Source: Subdoligranulum sp. (GTDB taxonomy: Bacteria > Bacillota > Clostridia > Oscillospirales > Ruminococcaceae). From it: DNA of 64,000 nucleotides. The notes beneath the pieces were generated by a model. The model was given only the letters and a program-made list of their open reading frames with translations. It was not told where the DNA came from and made no database searches. Both the position numbers and the translations under genes were made by a program. The stretch covers positions 8,692 to 72,691 of the forward strand of contig SFIE01000013.1 of the NCBI GenBank assembly GCA_004555405.1, given 5' to 3'. Positions 14,650 to 22,553 of this stretch are shown here, piece after piece. The first letter of the stretch is position 1; each line of letters begins with the position of its first letter.

Positions 14650-14866
14650 TTCTGTCCTCCTGTTCCAGGCTGGCCGCCATATTCGCGACCGCGTAAGTTA
14701 CGCATTGGCCGATTACGCAGCCCATGCTGATGTTCGCGCTGCTGGCCAGCACCTTGACGAGCTGGTAGCACTCCGGGGTGAGCCGTACAACCGGCTTGGT
14801 GAGGTTTCCCTCCTGCTGGATAAATACCGGCTTTCCCTTGTCATCTTTCAGAATGAATTTGTCCAC
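14639..14866 (-). CDS. Small phage protein, possible ribbon-helix-helix type
   Basis: A 75-residue protein with a GTG start; AGGAGG lies 6 nt upstream. It begins with a beta hairpin (DKFILKDDKGKPVFIQQ), then KPVVRLTPECYQLVKVLASSANISMGCVIGQCVTYA, a strand and two helices reminiscent of ribbon-helix-helix DNA-binding proteins. It may be an early regulator. Evidence is by shape only. Confidence 0.65.
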   Translation of the reverse strand: MDKFILKDDKGKPVFIQQEGNLTKPVVRLTPECYQLVKVLASSANISMGCVIGQCVTYAVANMAASLEQEDRNEY

Positions 14867-14889
14867 TGTTGTCCTCCTTTTCGCTTGCT

Positions 14890-15108
14890 TTAGGGAATCT
14901 CGCTGAAGAAGTAGTTGCCTACCTCCTCGCGCGGAATCTGCAGCTCCTTGCAGATCTTCACGATCTCGTCCGCCCTCCAGGCCGAGCGCCCACCAAGCCG
15001 TGCGCCGATCAGGTTTTTTCCCATGCCGACACGCTGGCCAAGCTCGCCGATGGTGTTTACGCCCATGTCCTCAGCGCGGCGGACTATTTTCTGATACTTG
15101 CGAATCAT
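14890..15108 (-). CDS. Small HTH protein of the early phage operon
   Basis: A 72-residue protein: a basic N-terminus (MIRKYQKIVRRAED), then IGELGQRVGMGKNLIGARLGGRSAWRADEIVKICKEL, which fits a Cro/C1-type helix-turn-helix with the usual closing helix. AGGAGG lies 7 nt before the ATG. A perfect operator-like palindrome (15151-15169) lies just upstream. It probably acts in the lysogeny switch or early regulation. Confidence 0.75.
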   Translation of the reverse strand: MIRKYQKIVRRAEDMGVNTIGELGQRVGMGKNLIGARLGGRSAWRADEIVKICKELQIPREEVGNYFFSEIP

Positions 15109-15150
15109 GGCTGCCTCCTGTTTTGTGCCGCTTTGCCCATAAGTGCGGAT

Positions 15151-15169
15151 GTGTGAATTGTATTCACAC
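15151..15169. promoter_or_regulatory. Operator palindrome between two early genes
   Basis: GTGTGAATTGTATTCACAC is a perfect 8-bp inverted repeat with a 3-bp centre. The same half-site occurs at 15395-15409 and 15429-15436 around the early promoter, so it is probably a repressor or Cro operator. Confidence 0.75.
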
Positions 15170-15171
15170 TC

Positions 15172-15375
15172 TTACGCAAAAAAAATTTCGTCCCTTTCTT
15201 CTGGGGCCAGTCGGAGCAGCCTCGCCAGCGCAGTAATCTCCGAGCCTTTAAATTCGGTAAGCCCATTGATTTTATTGTACAGTCCCTCGCGAGAAATCCC
15301 CATTTGGTAGGCCAAAAAGGTAATCGATACCCCGCACGAGGCTATCTTCTGCTTCAGTAAATCAACATTTGTCAT
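15172..15375 (-). CDS. Cro-like HTH protein (first gene of the leftward early operon)
   Basis: A 67-residue protein: VDLLKQKIASCGVSITFLAYQMGISREGLYNKINGLTEF is a clear Cro/C1-type helix-turn-helix (LAYQMGISREGLYNKI recognition region), followed by a short helix and an acidic end. It resembles the small DUF739/Cro-like proteins of Firmicutes phages. AAAGGAGG lies 7 nt before the ATG. It is transcribed from the promoter at 15417-15445 and is divergent from the repressor, the classic lambda-like switch arrangement. Confidence 0.85.
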   Translation of the reverse strand: MTNVDLLKQKIASCGVSITFLAYQMGISREGLYNKINGLTEFKGSEITALARLLRLAPEERDEIFFA

Positions 15376-15394
15376 TTTGCATCCTCCTTTCTGT

Positions 15395-15409
15395 GTGAAT
15401 TTGATTCAC
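15395..15409. promoter_or_regulatory. Operator at the start of the early leftward transcript
   Basis: GTGAATTTGATTCAC is a 6-bp inverted repeat with a 3-bp centre. It lies where leftward transcription should begin, and a further half-site GTGTGAAT (15429-15436) lies inside the promoter spacer, so binding would block initiation. Confidence 0.75.
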
Positions 15410-15416
15410 TACCCAT

Positions 15417-15445
15417 GTTATACCACTTGTGTGAATCTGTGTCAA
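15417..15445 (-). promoter_or_regulatory. Leftward early promoter of the prophage
   Basis: On the minus strand, TTGACA (15445-15440), a 17-bp spacer and TATAAC (15422-15417). It is close to consensus and overlapped by repressor half-sites. It drives the replication operon. Confidence 0.85.
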
Positions 15446-15463
15446 CTATTTTTTACAAAAATG

Positions 15464-15492
15464 TTGATTTTATTTCACCCCCATGCTATAGT
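15464..15492 (+). promoter_or_regulatory. Repressor promoter
   Basis: TTGATT (15464-15469), a 17-bp spacer and TATAGT (15487-15492), about 20 bp before the repressor start codon. It is weaker than the opposing early promoter. Confidence 0.75.
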
Positions 15493-15513
15493 GTATTCAA
15501 GGAGATGGTAGCT

Positions 15514-16149
15514 ATGTTAGATGTTTATAGAAAAATCAAATCCCTGCGGCTTGACCTTGGGATGTCGCAAGGGGAGCTGGCTAAAAAGACCGGCTATAAC
15601 GACCGGTCCTCTATCGCCAAAATTGAAGCAGGCAAGGTAGACCTGACACAGTCTAAAATCGTGGCTTTTGCGAAAGCGCTTAACACTACGCCCGGCTATT
15701 TAATGGGCTGGAAACCGGCGGGCGAGTCTTCCCCCGCGCCAATCCCGCCGGGCTTTGAGCCCTTGCCTAAAATGGTCAAGCGTCCTCTGATCGGCGATAT
15801 CGCCTGCGGCGAACCGATCACTGCTGAGCAGAATGTGCAGGACATGGTGGATGTGCCCGAAGGCATCTCCTGCGATTTTTGCCTACGCTGCCATGGTGAC
15901 AGCATGATCGATACCGGTATCCATGATAACGATGTGGTGTATATCAAAATTCAGCCTACGGTGGATGACGGCGAAATAGCCGCTGTGCGTATTGGCGATG
16001 AGGCCACCCTCAAGCGTGTATACTACGATGGCAGCACCATCACACTGGTGCCTGCAAACAGCGCATACCGGCCTCACTCCTACTCCGGCCCGGAGCTGGA
16101 GGATATACAGATCGAAGGCAAGGCCGTGGGCTACACCCATTGGTTTTGA
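15514..16149 (+). CDS. CI/LexA-like phage repressor (HTH plus S24 peptidase)
   Basis: A 211-residue protein. The N-terminal HTH domain (MSQGELAKKTGYNDRSSIAK) is followed by a Pro-rich linker and an S24/LexA-type peptidase domain: the cleavage-site region IACGEP near 88, catalytic Ser in CHGDSM, and catalytic Lys in ATLKRVYY. The cleavage dipeptide appears to be Cys-Gly instead of the usual Ala-Gly. AAGGAG lies 9 nt before ATG 15514, so this start is preferred over upstream in-frame codons. It should repress the early promoter and self-cleave after DNA damage to induce the prophage. Confidence 0.93.
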   Translation: MLDVYRKIKSLRLDLGMSQGELAKKTGYNDRSSIAKIEAGKVDLTQSKIVAFAKALNTTPGYLMGWKPAGESSPAPIPPGFEPLPKMVKRPLIGDIACGEPITAEQNVQDMVDVPEGISCDFCLRCHGDSMIDTGIHDNDVVYIKIQPTVDDGEIAAVRIGDEATLKRVYYDGSTITLVPANSAYRPHSYSGPELEDIQIEGKAVGYTHWF

Positions 16150-16150
16150 T

Positions 16151-16190
16151 AAAAAAAAAAACGCCCCCGGTGCGGCAACACCGAGAGCGT
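16151..16190 (-). terminator. Strong leftward terminator between integrase and repressor
   Basis: On the minus strand ACGCTCTCGGTG pairs with CACCGGGGGCGT over 12 positions (three G-T pairs), followed by eleven T. It works only for leftward transcription. No prophage gene to the right is read leftward, so it probably stops read-through from the host operon beyond attR. Confidence 0.75.
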
Positions 16191-16292
16191 CAAATGAACA
16201 GCCTACCCTCGAAGGGCAGTACTACTCCACAAAGGTATTGTACCACTTCCCGGGTAGGCTTGGCAAGCTGTACCCTGTAGGAGGTGGACACG

Positions 16293-17432
16293 ATGACGAA
16301 AAGAACAAATACGGCCACACAGATCAATGGGCGCTGGATGATCAAAGTGCAGAAGAACGGTGCGCGCAGAACATTTTATAGCTCTAAGCCAGGCCGTGCC
16401 GGGCTCCGTGAAGCTAACGCCAAAGCCGACGCATGGCTGGACGGCGACATTACCGATCAGCGCTCACGCGTGCGGCAGCTGTGGCCGGATTATCTGGCTG
16501 ATGTGGAAGCCCGCAGCGGGTACTCTAATTACCGCCAGATCAAAAGCATTGGAGAGGCTTATGTGCTGCCGTTGCTTGGCAGCCGCGTGGTGGCGGACCT
16601 TACGGTTGGCGACCTGCAATCGCTGGTAAACAAAGCCTACAAGCACGGCGCGTACAATAGCACCGGCACCCGCCCTTTGCGATCGGGTGAGACCCTCAGC
16701 CGTAAAACCCTAAAGAACTTAGTCTTTGTGCTGAAGAACTTTTTAAAATATTGCCGCGTGATAGCCCATGCCACTACGCTGAACCCAGAAACACTGTGCG
16801 TACCCTCCGGCAGTCGGCTCAACGAAAAGCACATCCTGCAGCCTGAGGCACTGCAGACGCTCTTTGACTCTGACCTTACCACTTTCCGCGGCAAGCCCCG
16901 CCGGGATGAGCTTATACACGCTTACCGGCTGGCCGTGCTTACAGGCCTGCGCCCGGGTGAGCTGATCGGGCTGCGGTGGGGGGATATCACCCCCAACGAC
17001 ACCAGCCTGCACCTGCGCCGGGCAATCAATATCCACGGAGAGGAAACCCACGGCAAAAACGAGAATGCCGTTCGCGCGGTGCCTCTCACTGCCTACAGCC
17101 GCAGCGTGATTGCAGCACAGCGCGCGCATACACTGGCAGAGGGCTGCTGTGTGACGGCTAATGAGCCGGTGTTTGATATCAGCTGCGAGCAGACTTTTCT
17201 GAAGCGCTGGTACCGGTACTGTGCCGCGAACGATATTGACAAAGTGACCTTGTATGAGCTCCGGCATACCTTTGTCAGCATAGCCAGCCTGCTGCCTGTC
17301 GGTGAGGTGAAGGGCATTGTGGGCCACAGCCGTAACATGGATACTTTCGGCGTGTACGGCCACCGGGTGAAAGCCTATGATCAGGTGCTCTCCGACGATC
17401 TGTACGAGGTGTTTGAGCGCCTGCTCGGCTGA
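16293..17432 (+). CDS. int: Prophage tyrosine integrase
   Basis: A 379-residue protein. An N-terminal AP2-like arm-binding region (INGRWMIKVQKNGARRTFYS) precedes a SAM-like core-binding domain (about 60-150) and the catalytic domain. The latter has LTGLRPGELIGLRWGD (first Arg), LYELRHTFVS (H-x-x-R region), VGHSRNMDTFGVYGH (second His and nucleophilic Tyr). ATG 16293 is chosen because AGGAGG lies 8 nt upstream; a GTG three codons earlier overlaps that site. It ends about 130 bp before a tRNA 3' fragment, which should be its attachment site. Confidence 0.95.
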   Translation: MTKRTNTATQINGRWMIKVQKNGARRTFYSSKPGRAGLREANAKADAWLDGDITDQRSRVRQLWPDYLADVEARSGYSNYRQIKSIGEAYVLPLLGSRVVADLTVGDLQSLVNKAYKHGAYNSTGTRPLRSGETLSRKTLKNLVFVLKNFLKYCRVIAHATTLNPETLCVPSGSRLNEKHILQPEALQTLFDSDLTTFRGKPRRDELIHAYRLAVLTGLRPGELIGLRWGDITPNDTSLHLRRAINIHGEETHGKNENAVRAVPLTAYSRSVIAAQRAHTLAEGCCVTANEPVFDISCEQTFLKRWYRYCAANDIDKVTLYELRHTFVSIASLLPVGEVKGIVGHSRNMDTFGVYGHRVKAYDQVLSDDLYEVFERLLG

Positions 17433-17564
17433 ACCCACTTTTGAACCCACTTTGTGTCCTTGTTTTGCGTGATTGCTCTTTTATAATCTTGCTGCCTCTC
17501 CTAAATAACCGCTACAAATCAATGATTTTCGTGGTTTCCGCAGCATTACAGGGAAGCGTTGCGA

Positions 17565-17589
17565 CGGTTCAAATCCCTTCATCCGCACC
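17565..17589 (+). other. attR: 3' end of a tRNA gene
   Basis: GGTTCAAATCCCTTCATCCG followed by CACCA carries a T-loop (TTCAAAT), a 3' acceptor strand and CCA. The expected 5' acceptor strand (GCGGATG) is absent upstream, so only the 3' portion is present. This is what remains at the far end when a phage integrates into a tRNA gene. The complete tRNA should lie at attL, outside the window. The exact core length is not determinable here. Confidence 0.8.
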
Positions 17590-17632
17590 AACGAAGAAGC
17601 TCCAAGCTTAAGCTTGGAGCTTCTTCGTTTAT
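17589..17632 (+). terminator. Host terminator downstream of the tRNA attachment site
   Basis: A perfect 20-bp inverted repeat with no spacer (17589-17608 with 17609-17628), followed by TATTT. It directly follows the CCA end, so it is the original tRNA terminator now separated from its gene by the prophage. Confidence 0.85.
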
Positions 17633-17639
17633 TTACAGT

Positions 17640-17977
17640 AAAAGCGGCAAGGATATACCCCTGCTTCGGGTGTCCCTGCCTCCTTTTCGATAACTCTATT
17701 TTTTCTGCCTATTCTGTCCGCCGCCAGCTTCACCCCACCGAATAGCGCAAAATCGTTTTGAGCCTGCTTTTGGGGGGTGCGTTTTGCACCGAAACCAGCT
17801 TTTCTGCCTTGACCTGTGCGTTCAGCGAAAATCCGGCCGGGGCCGTGCATCGCCCCTTTTCTAATAAGAAATATACGATTTTGAATAACCGGCTGCCCTG
17901 CATATCATCACCCCGGTTTTATTATACCGCAAAAACAAGACAAAAAGTGTCATGTTTTTACACATATAATAGCCAAG
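17640..17977. other. Intergenic stretch, no confident gene
   Basis: A 73-codon minus-strand frame (17629-17850) exists but has poor initiation context and no recognisable domain. It may be a decayed gene end. I see no RNA gene. Confidence 0.5.
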
Positions 17978-18019
17978 CACGCCCGGCACGGGAAGCTTCT
18001 CCGTGCTGGGCGCGTTTTT
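17978..18019. terminator. Hairpin terminator after the two-component operon
   Basis: GCACGCCCGGCACGG (17978-17992) pairs imperfectly with CCGTGCTGGGCGCGT (18001-18015) and is followed by T-rich sequence on the plus strand. It lies just beyond the leftward operon end at 18025 and may act in both directions. Confidence 0.65.
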
Positions 18020-18024
18020 CCTTT

Positions 18025-18780
18025 TTATACTGCTTCACAAATGCTCTGCCAGGTTTGCGGCAGCATGCTGCTGGCCGCAAGCGTAATGCTGTAGCCGCTG
18101 CCGCACACAAGATACACCTGCGCAGCCTCGCTGTAAGCGCTCAGTGCCCGGGCTGCACCGGCAGGGGTGTGCAGCCGCCAGTCGGTAAAGCCCTGCACCC
18201 CGGCCAGTCCGGCATAGGCCTGAAGCTGCTCTTCGCTGTAGGCTTCGGCCATAAGCTGCCCGCCGTTTTGGTAGTTAAAATACACAATGCCGTTTTCCCC
18301 TGTCAAAATCAGGCAGAGCACGGCCTGCTGCCCGCTCAAAGGCTCCTGCGCTTTGCTCTCGATCTGTATAAGCCCGCCGGGCGCTGTGTAAGTCTGCCTG
18401 TCGGCATTTTCGCTATTCTGCAAAAGGGCCTCGGCCTTTGGCAGGTCGCTTTGCGGCAAAAGCCCGGCTTCGGCCAGCCTTTGCAGGGCGTTTTGGGCTC
18501 TCTGCAGGCTTTCTTCGCTTACGGGCACGCTCTGCCAGCCGCCGCTTTGCCAGCTTTCAAAGCCTATATCAACGCCGGTGATATGCAAACTGTCATACAG
18601 CACACAGGCCGTATGGTTCTGCACGGCCTGCGCCCCCAGCCCGGCCGCGGCGGTCTGCGTATGCGGCCCGGCCAGCAGGGCCTTATCCCAGGCGGCAAAC
18701 ACGCCAAACGGCAGCAAAAGCCCGATCAGCACGATGGCTGCGCACAGTGCCAAAAAGCGGTTTTCCTGTTTTTTATTCAT
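18025..18780 (-). CDS. Membrane-anchored extracytoplasmic protein of a two-component operon
   Basis: A 251-residue protein. A hydrophobic segment at about 12-30 (FLALCAAIVLIGLLLPFGVF) acts as signal anchor; the rest is a soluble extracytoplasmic domain with no motif I recognise. The ATG at 18780 overlaps the histidine kinase stop (GATGAATAA), so translation is coupled. It is the last gene of the operon, and probably senses or protects at the cell surface with the kinase and lipoprotein. Its function is unknown. Confidence 0.75.
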   Translation of the reverse strand: MNKKQENRFLALCAAIVLIGLLLPFGVFAAWDKALLAGPHTQTAAAGLGAQAVQNHTACVLYDSLHITGVDIGFESWQSGGWQSVPVSEESLQRAQNALQRLAEAGLLPQSDLPKAEALLQNSENADRQTYTAPGGLIQIESKAQEPLSGQQAVLCLILTGENGIVYFNYQNGGQLMAEAYSEEQLQAYAGLAGVQGFTDWRLHTPAGAARALSAYSEAAQVYLVCGSGYSITLAASSMLPQTWQSICEAV

Positions 18781-20212
18781 CGGCGGCCTCCTCCCTGTCT
18801 GCACTTTCTGCCCGTGGCAGGGCCAGGCTCACGCAGGTGCCCTGCTTTTCGCGGCTCTGTATTTTCAGTTCGGTGCCGTGCGCCGCCGCGATCTTGGCAC
18901 ACAGCGCAAGGCCAATGCCGCTGCCGCCGTTTGCGTGGCTGCGCGATTTATCCACCATATAAAAGGCTTCGGTCACGCGGGGCAGATCCTTTGCCGGAAT
19001 ACCGCAGCCATTGTCCTGCACCGAAAGCACCACTCTGCCGTTTTCGCTCTCGCTTTTTACCAGTATCTCTGCACCGGGCGCGCCTTTGCAGGCGGCCTGT
19101 GCATTCAAGATCAGGTTGCGCAAAAGGTCGGCCATCAGTGCTTTGTCAGCCTGTACCGTTCTGCCTGCCGCTTCTATGCGTGGCTCAGGCTCTGCGGCCT
19201 GCGGCAAGCTGCGCAGCGCCTCAGCAAAAAGGGTGCTGTCGCTCACCGGCTGCTTGTTCAGTTCGGCGTTTTCGCCCAGCTTCAGCAGCGCCGTCAGGCT
19301 GCGGCTCAGTGCTTCCAGCCGCCGGGTCTCGTGAAAAATATAATTGGCGGCCTCACGGTTCAGCGCGGGGTCATCCGGCTGCGCCCGCACCAGATCGGCA
19401 TAGCCCAGCATGGCGGTCATGGGGGTTTTCACCTCGTGGGTAAAGGCTGCGATAAAATCGTTCTGGCGGCAGATGGTCTCAGCCAGCTGCCGTTTTTTGG
19501 CCTGCACGGCCTCGGCCATGGCATCAAAGCTGCGGCTGAGCCCGGCCAGTTCGTCCCGTCCCGGCAGCGCCGTGCGCTGGGCGTAGTTTCCCTCGGCAAT
19601 GCTTTGGCTGGCCGCTTGCAGCACGGTGAGCGGCCTTGTTACGCTGCGGCTGAACTGCCAGGCCGCCGCACCGCCCGCCGCCATGACCAGGGCAAACGCC
19701 GCCAGCCATGCGCGCAGCTGGGCATCACGCGCGGCAAACACTCCGCTCACATCGGCGGCACTCAAAAGGCTTATCTGCACACCCGGCACCTCCAGCGGGC
19801 GCGCCGTCAGCAGATACCACCGGCCGCCCGCTTTTTGCAGCTGCCAGCTTTCGGGCCCGGTCTGCACTGCCTGCTGCTTTATGCTTGTCGGCAGCTCTGC
19901 GGGCAAGTCAGAATACAGCGGCTGCGAGCCGTTCAGCCACAGTGCCAGGCTGCTGCCCTCGGTCTGTTCGGCATATTGGCGGGCCGCCCCGGCCAGCACC
20001 GAAAGCGGCGGTGTGCCGTTCTGGGCCTCTTCGACGGCAAAAATATTCTGCAAAACGGCATATGCCTGGCCCGACTGGTGGGTTTGCAGCGCCGTTCGGG
20101 CCGCTTCCAGCCCGGCCGAAAAGCTCTGCCCGATCAGCATAAGGCTTGCCGCGCACAGCGCCCCGGCCAAAAGCGCTGTACACCCGGCTGCCAGCTTGGC
20201 AGAAAATCTCAT
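18773..20212 (-). CDS. Sensor histidine kinase (HAMP, HisKA, HATPase)
   Basis: A 479-residue protein. TM1 lies at about 7-30, an extracytoplasmic sensor domain at about 31-165, TM2 at about 168-190, and HAMP after it (SRSVTRPLTVLQAAS). The H-box is FTHEVKTPMTAMLGY. The N-box (LLRNLILNAQAA), G1 (DNGCGIP), F (EAFYMVDKS) and G2 (GGSGIGLALC) are intact. The C-terminus is acidic. It should phosphorylate the OmpR-type regulator at 21697. The operon order is regulator, lipoprotein, kinase, membrane protein, so the lipoprotein may be a ligand-binding partner. Confidence 0.95.
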   Translation of the reverse strand: MRFSAKLAAGCTALLAGALCAASLMLIGQSFSAGLEAARTALQTHQSGQAYAVLQNIFAVEEAQNGTPPLSVLAGAARQYAEQTEGSSLALWLNGSQPLYSDLPAELPTSIKQQAVQTGPESWQLQKAGGRWYLLTARPLEVPGVQISLLSAADVSGVFAARDAQLRAWLAAFALVMAAGGAAAWQFSRSVTRPLTVLQAASQSIAEGNYAQRTALPGRDELAGLSRSFDAMAEAVQAKKRQLAETICRQNDFIAAFTHEVKTPMTAMLGYADLVRAQPDDPALNREAANYIFHETRRLEALSRSLTALLKLGENAELNKQPVSDSTLFAEALRSLPQAAEPEPRIEAAGRTVQADKALMADLLRNLILNAQAACKGAPGAEILVKSESENGRVVLSVQDNGCGIPAKDLPRVTEAFYMVDKSRSHANGGSGIGLALCAKIAAAHGTELKIQSREKQGTCVSLALPRAESADREEAADE

Positions 20213-20248
20213 AGCACGCTCCTTTCTTATATACCCTTTAAGGCTTTC

Positions 20249-21610
20249 TTAATCATAAAAATCTGTGCCCAGCAGAGTTGCTGCCTTCCAGTCGGCATTT
20301 CCGGCCAGATAGTCTTCTACCTTGGCAAAGCCGTAAATGCCGTTTCCGCTCTGGGCTGTGTAGGGCACGCCGTCCGAGCCGATCACCTGGCGGTTATAAA
20401 TCTCTTCTCTGATGTGGGCAAACACCCAAACATCGTTGTGGGCAGCCATTCTCGGGCTTTGCGGGGTTACACTGTCTTTATACCAGGTGATCGGCTGCAT
20501 ACGCGTTTCGCCGGTTTCATAGTTCAAAAGGTAGGCCGTATACTGCCCGTTTTCCTGGATCTTCACGGTCTGCCATGCGCCGATGCTCTCGATCGAATAA
20601 TCGGCTCTCACCGCGCCGGGCAGTTCCAGTTGGCGGGTGGAGGTCTCGCCGCTCTGCAGGTCAAATTCCGTCAGTTCTCCGCTTTCGCTCAAAAAGCGGG
20701 CCATGCTGCCCTGCACCTGGCACTGGATCCCCTGCCCGGCCTCCCAGGTAAACGGGGTCTCGCTCATTTCACCTGCCGTGCTCAGCAGCCACAACTTTTC
20801 CTGCACCTTATTCGCCTTGGCATCTTCCTCCTGCAGCCAGGCACGCAGTTCTTCCTCGGTGGCCGCATCGCCTTTTGGAATCAGCGGGTTTTCGGGGCGG
20901 CTGGCAGTCTCACGCACCAAAAGCTGGTCCTGCCAGCAGCCGATCACGCGGTATTCCTCTACCCCCTCGGGCAGGCTTGTTTCATAAACCGTTTTTACGC
21001 CATTCTCGTTTACGCATAATACGCGGAAGCGCTTTTGGCTGTAATTGGCATCCTCTATATACAGGCTGCTGCCGTCACTGTAAACGATGTCGAGCATGCT
21101 CATATCCGGCAGCTCGTTTCCCTCTGCCATGCGGATGCGGTTTTCGCCGTTTGCATCGGTCCTGTCGATATAAGCGCCCTCACTGTTATTGTAGCGCCCA
21201 TCTATAAACCAATACACCTGGCTGCCATCTGCCGCCGCATAGCGGCTGGGCACGCAGCCGTTTGCGATCTGCGCCAGATACGCAGGGCAGCTTTCGGCAT
21301 TGTGCGCACAGTTTGCCCGGCTGCACAGCACGCTCTGCTCGCCGCTTTCGGGGTCGATCTTGGTCATAAAATATTTTCCCGCGTCGTTCACATTCATCAC
21401 GGCATAGGCGGCACTTTCGTTCATGGTTGCATAGCGGCACATATTGATACGATGCAGTGGTGCGCCCTGCTGCCTTTGCGGTGCCGCCGCAGCGCTTGCG
21501 GCGGGCTCTTCTGCCGGGGCGGTCATGGGCTGCTGCGAGTTGGTGGCACCTGCGCAGGCCGTGAGCAGTGCGGTAGCCAGCAGTGTGCTAAAAAGTTTCA
21601 GCTTTTTCAT
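20249..21610 (-). CDS. Lipoprotein with beta-propeller-like repeats
   Basis: A 453-residue protein. MKKLKLFSTLLATALLTACAG is a lipoprotein signal with lipobox LTAC. A low-complexity Ala/Gln spacer follows. The main domain has a Cys-rich segment (CSRANCAHNAESC, near 95-108) and recurring strands such as DGSQVYWFIDG and DGSSLYIED, consistent with a propeller-like fold. It is tethered outside the membrane. It lies between the response regulator and the kinase genes, so a sensing or accessory role is likely (inference). No enzyme motif is visible. Confidence 0.8.
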   Translation of the reverse strand: MKKLKLFSTLLATALLTACAGATNSQQPMTAPAEEPAASAAAAPQRQQGAPLHRINMCRYATMNESAAYAVMNVNDAGKYFMTKIDPESGEQSVLCSRANCAHNAESCPAYLAQIANGCVPSRYAAADGSQVYWFIDGRYNNSEGAYIDRTDANGENRIRMAEGNELPDMSMLDIVYSDGSSLYIEDANYSQKRFRVLCVNENGVKTVYETSLPEGVEEYRVIGCWQDQLLVRETASRPENPLIPKGDAATEEELRAWLQEEDAKANKVQEKLWLLSTAGEMSETPFTWEAGQGIQCQVQGSMARFLSESGELTEFDLQSGETSTRQLELPGAVRADYSIESIGAWQTVKIQENGQYTAYLLNYETGETRMQPITWYKDSVTPQSPRMAAHNDVWVFAHIREEIYNRQVIGSDGVPYTAQSGNGIYGFAKVEDYLAGNADWKAATLLGTDFYD

Positions 21611-21696
21611 AAAACAAAGCTCCTTTCGCTTTTGTGTTGGCCACAGTATAGCCTGCCCATGTTTCCGGCGTGTGACATAAAGCGTGCGATATAAAA

Positions 21697-22353
21697 TTAT
21701 TCTTTTTCGAGCATATATCCCACCTGCCGCACAGCGTGCAGCTTATCGCCCAGGTCCAGCTTTTTGCGCAGGCGGGTGATATGGGTATCCAGCGTGCGGG
21801 TATCCAGGCTCATATCATCGCCCCACAGCGTTTCATACAGGTAGTCGCGATACAGCGCCGTGCCCCGGCCGCGCAAAAGCAGCAACAGCAGCTCGTATTC
21901 CTTGCAGGTCAGTTTGATCTCCTGCCCGGCGCGCGTTACGCGGCAGGCGGCCGTATCCACCGTGCAGCCCCACAGCGAATACTGCACCGTGGCGCGGCCT
22001 GTGCGGCGCAAAACAGCCTCTACCCGGGCGGTAAGCTCTGCCGGGGCAAACGGCTTTACAATATAGTCATCGGCCCCGCTATGCAGCCCGCGCACCCGCT
22101 CTGAAACCGCATCCTTTGCCGTAACAAAAATGCTGGGCGTGCCCGTGGGGCGAATGTATTCCAGTAGGTCGTAGCCGTCGATCTTTGGCATCATCACATC
22201 CAGCAGCACCAGGTCGTAGCGGTTCTGCTGGATCAGATCGGCAGCCTTTTCGCTGCTGGTCACAGCCTGGCAGGTATAGCCCGCCGCCGTAAGCACGCGG
22301 CTGATCAGCGCCGCAATGGCCGGTTCATCGTCCACGATCAAAATAGGCAGCAT
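21697..22353 (-). CDS. OmpR-family response regulator
   Basis: A 218-residue protein. The receiver domain has LIVDDEP (acidic pocket), YDLVLLDVMMP (phosphorylated Asp near 51), FVTAKD and the conserved Lys in IVKPFAPAEL. The C-terminal winged helix has LTCKEYELLLLL, YLYETLWGDDMSLDTRTLDTHI and the RLRKKL recognition helix. It is the first gene of a leftward operon with the kinase, lipoprotein and membrane protein. A TATAAT-like -10 lies at 22395-22390 without a good -35, so activation may be needed. Confidence 0.96.
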   Translation of the reverse strand: MLPILIVDDEPAIAALISRVLTAAGYTCQAVTSSEKAADLIQQNRYDLVLLDVMMPKIDGYDLLEYIRPTGTPSIFVTAKDAVSERVRGLHSGADDYIVKPFAPAELTARVEAVLRRTGRATVQYSLWGCTVDTAACRVTRAGQEIKLTCKEYELLLLLLRGRGTALYRDYLYETLWGDDMSLDTRTLDTHITRLRKKLDLGDKLHAVRQVGYMLEKE

Positions 22354-22553
22354 ACAGCCAGCCTCCTTTTATTTTTTCGTTTTCTTCTTATTATAATAGC
22401 GCAATGTTTCCGGTTTGAAAAATCGTTTTGCCTTATCCGCAAAAGCCTGCATAATCCCCCTGCTTTTATTAACAATCACCCGCTCTGTTTGCATTCGGCT
22501 GTGCTATAATAAGGCTGCAAAATATTTCTGCAAAGGTAAGGAAGTGTTCCTTT

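Noticed and set aside
17520..17589. Complete tRNA gene
   Set aside because: The 3' half and CCA are present, but there is no 5' acceptor strand or D/anticodon arms; the T stem also has a mismatch.
17629..17850. A 73-codon minus-strand gene
   Set aside because: No proper ribosome site, no recognisable domain, and it begins in the tRNA terminator region.
18578..21019. An 813-codon plus-strand frame
   Set aside because: Antisense to the histidine kinase and lipoprotein genes; long antisense frames are common in GC-rich genes, and it has no domain.
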